In this document: positions 1 to 4,423 of the stretch, in pieces | Layout of the letters: each line of letters starts with the position of its first letter | Numbering within the stretch: the stretch's first letter is position 1 | Assembly (NCBI GenBank): GCA_030147645.1 | Contig: JASBUY010000391.1 | Location: 1 to 5,021 of the forward strand | Source: Aquabacter sp. | GTDB lineage: Bacteria > Pseudomonadota > Alphaproteobacteria > Rhizobiales > Xanthobacteraceae | Length of the DNA stretch: 5,021 nucleotides | Direction of reading: 5' to 3' | The notes under the pieces: model-generated | The model's input: only the letters and a program-made list of their open reading frames with translations | What the model was told of the DNA's origin: nothing | Database searches by the model: none | Position numbers and translations under genes: made by a program

Positions 1-610
1 GTCCCTGCTGATGGAGATGCAGGCGTGCCGCAGCCGCGAGTTCCTGACCTTTGCCGCTCCGCGGATGAAGGCGGCCTTCGGTGGCGCCGGGCCGGCCTGG
101 GAAGCGGAGGCACTGTTCCGCGCTTACACGCGCGTGCGGCCCGGTTTCATTCGCATCGAGGCGGACGAGGTCACTTACCCCTCGCACATCATCCTGCGCT
201 ACCGGCTGGAAAAGGCCTTGATCGGCGGGGACATGGCGCTTGCCGACCTGCCCGGCGCCTGGAATGAGGGACTGCGCGACCTGCTGGGCATCGTTCCGCC
301 AAACGACCGCCTGGGCTGCCTGCAGGATATCCACTGGCCGAGTGGCGGATGGGGCTATTTCCCGACCTATACGCTCGGCGCGATGACCGCCGCGCAGGTC
401 TTCGACGCGGCGCGGCGTGCCGACGCAGACGTGGTGCCGGGGATCGCGCGCGGCGACTTCGCGCCATTGGTCAGTTGGCTGCGGGCAAACATCCACAGCA
501 AGGGGTCGCTATTCGAGACCGACGATCTGCTGACGCGCGCCACCGGGCGTCCGCTCGACGCCTCGGTATTCATCGCGCACCTGAAGCGGCGCTATCTCGA
601 CGAAGGCTAA
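1..610 (+). CDS. M32-family metallocarboxypeptidase (Taq type), C-terminal part
   Basis: This is the 3' part of a zinc metallocarboxypeptidase of peptidase family M32, cytosolic enzymes that remove C-terminal residues from peptides. The reading frame is open from base 2 (TCC CTG CTG ATG GAG) and ends with TAA at 608-610, giving about 202 residues of a family that is usually near 500. Two hallmark family motifs are visible: IRIEAD (IRxxAD motif, nt 149-166) and GCLQDIHW (GxxQDxHW motif, nt 314-337), followed by GYFPTYTLGAM, which is also typical. The HExxH zinc site, and the Glu ligand in the HESQ motif that normally lies just before SLLMEMQ, are upstream of the window. The ATG at 11 is internal, not the start. 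No signal peptide can be judged. The family assignment is firm; substrate preference cannot be told. Confidence 0.93.
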   Translation, partial: SLLMEMQACRSREFLTFAAPRMKAAFGGAGPAWEAEALFRAYTRVRPGFIRIEADEVTYPSHIILRYRLEKALIGGDMALADLPGAWNEGLRDLLGIVPPNDRLGCLQDIHWPSGGWGYFPTYTLGAMTAAQVFDAARRADADVVPGIARGDFAPLVSWLRANIHSKGSLFETDDLLTRATGRPLDASVFIAHLKRRYLDEG

Positions 611-928
611 TCAGCAGTCCCGGCGCACGGGACCGACCACAGAAGGATTGGCCCCCTGAACCGTCGGGGGGTGCTCCGTGGGCGAAGCCGGCGTCGGCCC
701 ACCCGGCGTGGTGCCGATATAGGAGCCACCGGTGCCGCCGCTCCAGGCGGTTGAGCCGTCGCCACCGGGGCGGGTGCCGGAATCGGCGCCTTGGGCCGGA
801 GGCGTGGCCGGCGTCGTGGGCGTGGCCTCGCACCCGCTCTTCGTGGTGGCGGTCGCCTGCGCGGCTGCGGGCGGGGCGGCCCACACCAGCGCTACAGCAG
901 CGAAAGCCAATAGGGAGATCGTCTTCAT
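611..928 (-). CDS. Small exported Pro/Thr/Gly-rich protein of unknown function
   Basis: This 105-residue protein has a clear Sec-type signal peptide: MKTIS, then a hydrophobic stretch (LLAFAAVALVW) and a likely cleavage after AAA at residue 23. The mature part is low in complexity and rich in Pro, Thr, Gly and Ser, with a GGTGGSYIGTTPGG core and the tail HPPTVQGANPSVVGPVRRDC. It has two cysteines, at residues 33 and 105 (the last residue), which could form a disulfide. The ATG at 928-926 was chosen over one 42 bases upstream because GGAGGGA (936-942) sits 7 bases before it and because it begins the signal peptide exactly. It lies 44 bases downstream of selD on the same strand and may be co-transcribed. 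I do not recognise a named family; similar secreted hypothetical proteins may exist in alphaproteobacteria. Role unknown. Confidence 0.75.
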   Translation of the reverse strand: MKTISLLAFAAVALVWAAPPAAAQATATTKSGCEATPTTPATPPAQGADSGTRPGGDGSTAWSGGTGGSYIGTTPGGPTPASPTEHPPTVQGANPSVVGPVRRDC

Positions 929-972
929 GGGGCATTCCCTCCGGTCTGTATCGGGAGAACGCACCCGCAAGC

Positions 973-2064
973 TCAGCCGTTCCCGACGACCCGTCCGCTC
1001 TGGGGCTCCGTGCCCTGCCAGAGTCTCACCGCTCCCGGGCCGGACGAGACACGACCGATGCGGTGCGTCGCTGGATAGCCGGCCGCGCGGATTTCCTCCA
1101 CCAGCCGCTGGGACGCCTCCGGGGCGCAGGCGACGAGCAGACCGCCGGAGGTCTGCGGATCGGTGAGCAAGTGACGCTGCCAGTCGTCCATGCCGCCTTC
1201 CGGCGGCTGCACCTCGGCGCCGTAGCTCGCCCAGTTGCGGAGCGATGCGCCGGTGACGAACCCCTGCCGCACCAGCGCCTGCGCATGGGACAAGAACGGG
1301 ATGGCCGAAAAGACGATCTCAAGGTCAACACCCGAGCCACGCGCCATTTCCAGCCCGTGCCCGAGAAGGCCGAAGCCGGTCACGTCGGTAATGGCGTGAA
1401 CGTCCTTATCCCTCGCGAGGACGGCGCCGACCCGATTGAGGAGGGTGGTGGAGGCGATCATCTCCTCATAGCCGTCCGCCGACAGCGCGTCCTTCTTGAA
1501 AGCCGCGGAATAAACGCCGACGCCGATGCCCTTTGTGAGGATCAGTGCGTCCCCAGCCCGTGCCCCGCTATTGCGCCTGATGTCGGTCTTTTTGGCCGTT
1601 CCGATCACCGCGAGTCCATAAATGGGCTCGGGACTGTCGATGGAATGTCCGCCGGCAACCGGAATGTCGGCCTCGGCGCAGATGGCCGCGCCGCCCTGGA
1701 GAATGCTGCGGACGATGGAGGTGTCCACCTTGCCGAGTGGCATCCCGAGAATGGCGAGCGCCATGATGGGTGTCCCGCCCATGGCATAGACATCCGAGAT
1801 AGCATTGGTGGCCGCGATGCGCCCGAAATGGTCGGGATCATCCACCACCGGCATGAAGAAGTCCGTCGTGGCGATGATGCAGGTGTCGCCGTCCAGATCC
1901 CAGACGGCGGCATCGTCGCCGGTTTCCGTCCCCACCAGGAGGCGCTCGAACGGCCCCGCCTGGGGCGCTCCGGCGAGCAGTTCCTGCAGCACCGCGGGCG
2001 CGAGCTTGCAGCCGCAACCGCCGCCATGGGCGAGGCTGGTGAGGCGGAAGGGAGCGTCGGTCAT
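973..2064 (-). CDS. selD: Selenide, water dikinase (selenophosphate synthetase)
   Basis: SelD converts selenide, ATP and water to selenophosphate, AMP and phosphate in the cytosol. Selenophosphate feeds selenocysteine-tRNA synthesis (SelA) and 2-selenouridine formation in tRNA. The 363-residue protein is complete and close to the E. coli length (347). The N-terminal glycine-rich loop HGGGCGCK carries Cys17 and Lys20 at the same numbering as the E. coli catalytic residues. The Mg-ATP aspartates fall at Asp51 (TGDDAAV), Asp68 (TTDFF), Asp91 (NAISDVYAMGG) and Asp227 (ITDVTGFGLLGH), again as in E. coli. The TDPQTSGGLL motif of the C-terminal domain is present. It is a Cys form, not a Sec form. 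The ATG at 2064 is preceded by GAGAGGA (2076-2082) at a rather long 11-base spacing, with a strong hairpin directly upstream. The partner genes selA, selB and selC are not in the window. Confidence 0.97.
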   Translation of the reverse strand: MTDAPFRLTSLAHGGGCGCKLAPAVLQELLAGAPQAGPFERLLVGTETGDDAAVWDLDGDTCIIATTDFFMPVVDDPDHFGRIAATNAISDVYAMGGTPIMALAILGMPLGKVDTSIVRSILQGGAAICAEADIPVAGGHSIDSPEPIYGLAVIGTAKKTDIRRNSGARAGDALILTKGIGVGVYSAAFKKDALSADGYEEMIASTTLLNRVGAVLARDKDVHAITDVTGFGLLGHGLEMARGSGVDLEIVFSAIPFLSHAQALVRQGFVTGASLRNWASYGAEVQPPEGGMDDWQRHLLTDPQTSGGLLVACAPEASQRLVEEIRAAGYPATHRIGRVSSGPGAVRLWQGTEPQSGRVVGNG

Positions 2065-2088
2065 CGGATCGGTAATCCTCTCAAGTCG

Positions 2089-2118
2089 CCGCCCGCATCG
2101 GCGCAGCCGAGCGGGCGG
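2089..2118 (-). promoter_or_regulatory. GC-rich hairpin in the selD leader
   Basis: Bases 2089-2096 (CCGCCCGC) pair with 2111-2118 (GCGGGCGG), and 2098-2102 (TCGGC) pair with 2106-2110 (GCCGA). This makes 13 base pairs with one bulged base at 2097 and a three-base loop. The hairpin ends only about 6 bases before the selD Shine-Dalgarno and 25 bases before its ATG, so if transcribed it is part of the selD 5' leader. It lacks a following T run in either direction, which argues against a simple intrinsic terminator. A regulatory role is inference; the fold is read directly from the sequence. Confidence 0.5.
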
Positions 2119-2214
2119 GATCGATCAGGCATCAAGACGCGGCTCGGGCGCACCCGATCCCGCACAGGCGAGCAAGGCTGCCTGCAGAAACGGTCGCGGT
2201 GTTTAGCACGCCGA

Positions 2215-2237
2215 CGCGGCCGGGATGTCCGGCCGCG
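2215..2237. terminator. Strong hairpin, possible terminator after the transglutaminase gene
   Basis: A perfect 9-base inverted repeat (CGCGGCCGG at 2215-2223, CCGGCCGCG at 2229-2237) encloses a 5-base loop. It lies about 67 bases past the stop codon of the minus-strand transglutaminase gene and about 150 bases before selD. Position and stability fit a terminator or mRNA 3'-end stabiliser, but no T tract follows on either strand, so factor-independent termination is doubtful. A smaller inverted repeat (CGGGA/TCCCG, 2260-2275) sits between it and the stop codon. The rest of the 2065-2303 gap shows no gene, tRNA or convincing promoter to me. Confidence 0.35.
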
Positions 2238-2303
2238 CGGCAGGTCCGATCATAGGCGCCGGGATTGATCTCCCGAGCCTCCCGTCCCTTCCCTATCCGC
2301 ACC

Positions 2304-3416
2304 TCAGACCGCAATTTCGGAGGCGCGGATGGAGTAACGGAAGGTGTCCGGGTCGAGGCAATCCAACAAGCCGGCAGCGGTGACCGCCTGGGGATACATG
2401 AGGAAGGGCAAGGCCGGCCCGTCATATCCCGGCAGCTTCACATCGTGTGCGGTGTTGTAGGCGAACCAGTTGCCTTCCCAACTGCCGAACAGCGCTTTGC
2501 GAGCAGCGACCACCTTCGGGTCGTCCAGCGCCAGCTTGCCCGGCGGCTCCTCAAGCACCACCTTGCGCACATCGGCAGGGTCCATGGGTACCCAGCCGAA
2601 TTGCGAGAGATAGACTTCAGACCGGCAATGCTGCGCCTTGGTCACGATGTCCGAATTGGCACCGAGGCTCTTATAGCCGAACTGCGAAGGAACGACGCGC
2701 AGGCCGTAGACGTCGCGCGCCGGGATTCCCTGCGCCCGCACGAGGCCCACGAAGAGCGCGTTGAGGTCCGCGCATTTGCCGCCGAGATTGCCGCTCTGGA
2801 GCATGGCGGCGATATCGCCGATGCCGCAGCCGCGCGTCGCGGCATTGCGATAGGTGTTCTCGACGATCCATTCGAAGATGGCATGCACCTTTTGAAGCTC
2901 GTCTGTCTTTCCCGCGACGATCTTGTCCGACGTCTCCTTCACGATCCCCGTGGTGGGGATGAGGTCGGTGGCGGCGGTGTTGATCCGCCGGGCGTCCGCC
3001 GACAGGGGGGCGGGCGTTCCGGGTTTCGAAAGGTCCACGGACCAGTCGCGGGTCACCGCCTTGCTGGTCAGGTCCACGCGCGGCGCCGCAGTTCCGGGCT
3101 CCCATTGCAGATGAAGCATCTCCGCGCCGGATGCGGGATCGCGCACCAGCTTTGCGCCGGAGGCATTGGTGGTCCAGCTGTTCTCGCCCGGCTTGAACCA
3201 GTCCGGATTGCCGAAGGACGCGACCGGGAGCCACGCCTGGACCTTGCCCTCCGGCTTCAGAATTTCAACCGTGGTGACGATCTGGAAGCTGCGCCACTTG
3301 CCCACCTGCGGCGCAAAGACGGCGGGAGCCGCAGCCTGCGCCAACACCGCGCGCGGCAGCAGGGAAGCGGTGGCGGCAAAGAGCCCGCCTTTGAGGATGT
3401 CGCGTCGGCTGGTCAT
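2304..3416 (-). CDS. Tat-exported transglutaminase-like cysteine protein
   Basis: This 370-residue protein belongs to the transglutaminase-like (papain-fold) superfamily. It begins with a twin-arginine signal (SRRDILK at residues 3-9), a hydrophobic stretch and a likely cleavage after AVLAQA near residue 28, so it should reach the periplasm folded. The catalytic set is intact: Cys215 in GGKCADLNALF, His263 in AQHCRSEVY and Asp279 in GWVPMDPADV. Upstream helices (VHAIFEWIVENTYRN, residues 177-191) match the usual core lead-in. Bacterial members include proteases, amidases and inactive scaffolds, so the substrate is unknown. The ATG at 3416 was chosen because it begins the Tat signal and has AGGAGAGGT at 3421-3429. 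A longer open frame to 3557 only adds residues overlapping the upstream gene. It lies 22 bases after the thioredoxin-like gene, very likely in one operon with it. Confidence 0.88.
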   Translation of the reverse strand: MTSRRDILKGGLFAATASLLPRAVLAQAAAPAVFAPQVGKWRSFQIVTTVEILKPEGKVQAWLPVASFGNPDWFKPGENSWTTNASGAKLVRDPASGAEMLHLQWEPGTAAPRVDLTSKAVTRDWSVDLSKPGTPAPLSADARRINTAATDLIPTTGIVKETSDKIVAGKTDELQKVHAIFEWIVENTYRNAATRGCGIGDIAAMLQSGNLGGKCADLNALFVGLVRAQGIPARDVYGLRVVPSQFGYKSLGANSDIVTKAQHCRSEVYLSQFGWVPMDPADVRKVVLEEPPGKLALDDPKVVAARKALFGSWEGNWFAYNTAHDVKLPGYDGPALPFLMYPQAVTAAGLLDCLDPDTFRYSIRASEIAV

Positions 3417-3438
3417 GTTCACCTCTCCTAGCGTCTTG

Positions 3439-4086
3439 TTAGTGTTGCATGCTGGAATTGGCCGGCTGGGCCGGCGAGCGCATGTCCCGGATCTGGGTTC
3501 GCACCTTTGGATCGGCCCAATCCACCGGGCCTTGTGCCCGCAGATGTGGAACGCCATCCCTGAGCACGAGGGTGGCCGGCAAAGCTGTCATGCCATAGGC
3601 CCGGGCGGCGGCCCGGTCCCGATCAAGCAGAATTTCACCGGGTGCTGGGAGCGTCTCGAAGAAGCGGCGAATGCGCGCTTCCGGCTCCGCCACATCGATC
3701 AGGATCACACGGACCCCCTCGGCGGCAGCAAAAGACGATAGCGCGGGCATTTCCTCACGACAGGGCTCGCACCAAGTGGCGAAGAAATGCAGGATGCTCG
3801 AACCCTGCACCGGCAGTGCGAGAGAGGCTTCCGACCCGGCAGGCGGGTCGAGGCGATCGAGCCGAATGACGGGAAGGGCGCGCGGCGCCACGGGCTCCAG
3901 CCCCACTGTGTCAGCGGCGCTCGGCCCATTTTGTGCGCAGAGCGCGAGGGCAGAGCCCAAGGCGAGAAAGAGGATTGTGCGGACGCCGACACCGCCGCGC
4001 CGACGCTTGAGACGGGCGCGGTTCGGGCGAGTGGGCCGCAATGAGCCATGTGAGCCCCGAGCCTCGGGAGCGGTGATCGAAACCAC
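3439..4086 (-). CDS. TlpA-like thioredoxin-fold protein, exported or membrane-anchored (start uncertain)
   Basis: This is a thioredoxin-fold protein of the TlpA/DsbE (redoxin) type. The active site ATWCEPCREEMP is at nt 3760-3774 for WCEPC, with cysteines 106 and 109 from the start used here. A cis-proline motif ALPAT (nt 3571-3585) and the strand TLVLRDG follow as expected. A basic run (KRRRGG) leads into a hydrophobic segment (TILFLALGSALALC, nt about 3934-3978), suggesting a signal anchor or cleaved signal and periplasmic action. Such proteins usually reduce disulfides, for example in cytochrome c maturation, but the partner here is unknown. The start is unclear: GTG at 4086, ATG at 4152, TTG at 4041 and GTG at 4263 are all in frame and none has a good Shine-Dalgarno. 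Codon use becomes typically GC-rich only near 4041, so the shortest form (about 200 residues) may be right. The TAA stop is at 3439-3441, 22 bases before the transglutaminase gene. Confidence 0.85.
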   Translation of the reverse strand: MVSITAPEARGSHGSLRPTRPNRARLKRRRGGVGVRTILFLALGSALALCAQNGPSAADTVGLEPVAPRALPVIRLDRLDPPAGSEASLALPVQGSSILHFFATWCEPCREEMPALSSFAAAEGVRVILIDVAEPEARIRRFFETLPAPGEILLDRDRAAARAYGMTALPATLVLRDGVPHLRAQGPVDWADPKVRTQIRDMRSPAQPANSSMQH

Positions 4087-4105
4087 TTTGGAAGGGTGCG
4101 CCTCG

Positions 4106-4124
4106 GGATTGATCCAGTCAATCC
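4106..4124. repeat. 19-base inverted repeat upstream of the thioredoxin-like gene
   Basis: GGATTGA (4106-4112) and TCAATCC (4118-4124) are perfect reverse complements around a 5-base spacer. The dyad resembles a transcription-factor operator. It is close to, but not, an FNR/FixK box: TTGA and TCAA are separated by five bases, so the site is one base shorter than TTGAT-N4-ATCAA and its inner T/A positions do not match. If the thioredoxin-like gene starts at the upstream ATG (4152), this repeat would lie inside its coding region. Confidence 0.4.
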
Positions 4125-4287
4125 GCCCAAGGAATAAGATGCAACGCAACATATTTGCGCCGATCGACTTCTCTTTACATTCGCACCTGCAGCATTTCCA
4201 CCTTAGCTCCTTGAGCTTCCCCAGATGCCGCCCGTTTGCGATGGCTTGCTCAAAGAGAAACACCGCGTACGGCTAAGCAAATCCCCG

Positions 4288-4305
4288 TGTACATACCCTT
4301 GTACA
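4288..4305. promoter_or_regulatory. TGTACA-N6-TGTACA repeat, candidate operator
   Basis: Two identical copies of the palindrome TGTACA (4288-4293 and 4300-4305) are separated by TACCCT. Each half is self-complementary, so the unit is both a direct and an inverted repeat. It ends two bases before the TTGACA box at 4308, a normal place for an activator or repressor that controls the formate dehydrogenase promoter. The 12-base half-site spacing roughly matches one helical turn. The regulator is not identified and no regulator gene is in the window. Confidence 0.4.
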
Positions 4306-4307
4306 GT

Positions 4308-4336
4308 TTGACATGGTTCCAATTCAAAATTAGCCT
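4308..4336 (+). promoter_or_regulatory. Candidate sigma-70-type promoter for formate dehydrogenase
   Basis: TTGACA (4308-4313) is a perfect -35 hexamer. At 17 bases spacing the -10 position is TAGCCT (4331-4336), which matches the consensus only at three positions including the first two and the last. Weak -10 boxes are common in alphaproteobacteria and suggest activator dependence. Transcription would then begin near 4343, giving a leader of about 80 bases. No good sigma-54 element (GG-N10-GC) at a suitable position was recognised. Confidence 0.35.
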
Positions 4337-4345
4337 TGCCTGCAA

Positions 4346-4400
4346 GTCGGAATCCCGACGCGGGGCGATCATCGCCCCTCAAAATGTCCCCCGTGCGGGG
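4346..4400 (+). promoter_or_regulatory. Three consecutive hairpins in the formate dehydrogenase leader
   Basis: Three inverted repeats follow one another: GTCGG/CCGAC with an AATC loop (4346-4359); GGGGCGAT/ATCGCCCC around a single central base (4362-4378), which would fold as about 7 pairs with a tight loop; and CCCC/GGGG with a GTGC loop (4389-4400). The last overlaps an alternative palindrome GGGCGCCC (4398-4405). The Shine-Dalgarno at 4410-4415 is left free. The arrangement could be an mRNA stabiliser, an attenuator or protein-binding sites in DNA. It does not match a riboswitch class I can recognise. Confidence 0.4.
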
Positions 4401-4423
4401 CGCCCAATCGGAGGTCATCTTCG

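Larger units (their letters stand above)
4087..4423. other. Divergent intergenic region between the thioredoxin-like gene and formate dehydrogenase
   Basis: About 337 bases lie between the two divergently transcribed genes (less if the thioredoxin-like gene starts at 4152). The part from about 4130 to 4345 is noticeably more AT-rich than the rest of the window, as expected for promoters. It holds a 7-base-arm dyad (4106-4124), a TGTACA repeat (4288-4305), a TTGACA box (4308-4313) and three consecutive hairpins before the dehydrogenase start. I found no convincing promoter for the minus-strand operon and no small gene with a ribosome binding site. The short open frames here lack coding character. 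Confidence 0.6.

Noticed and set aside
652..671. CCCCC/GGGGG hairpin as a terminator for the carboxypeptidase gene
   Set aside because: The stem is only five pairs with a nine-base loop, has no T tract and lies inside the coding sequence of the small exported protein.
2029..2064. selD as a selenoprotein with an in-frame TGA at the active site
   Set aside because: The catalytic position 17 is encoded by an ordinary Cys codon within HGGGCGCK.
349..2268. Long plus-strand open frame of 639 codons antisense to selD
   Set aside because: It runs opposite the whole of selD, which has every catalytic residue in place. Its translation is Arg/Gly-rich with no recognisable domain, it overlaps the carboxypeptidase gene and has no Shine-Dalgarno. 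It is a high-GC shadow.
2065..2303. Possible selC (tRNA-Sec) gene upstream of selD
   Set aside because: Neither strand shows the TTC-loop signature GGTTCGA, an anticodon arm with TCA, or matching acceptor stems.
2265..3431. Plus-strand open frame of 388 codons antisense to the transglutaminase gene
   Set aside because: It mirrors the coding sequence on the other strand, has no domain-like sequence and no ribosome binding site.
3934..3978. Lipobox making the thioredoxin-like protein a lipoprotein
   Set aside because: The residue before the cysteine in LALC is Leu, whereas a lipobox needs Gly, Ala or Ser there.
4106..4124. FNR/FixK-type anaerobox
   Set aside because: The TTGA and TCAA halves are spaced one base too close for TTGAT-N4-ATCAA and the inner positions do not match.
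4346..4405. Molybdenum cofactor (Moco) riboswitch
   Set aside because: The region is too short and its three simple stems do not match the Moco RNA architecture.
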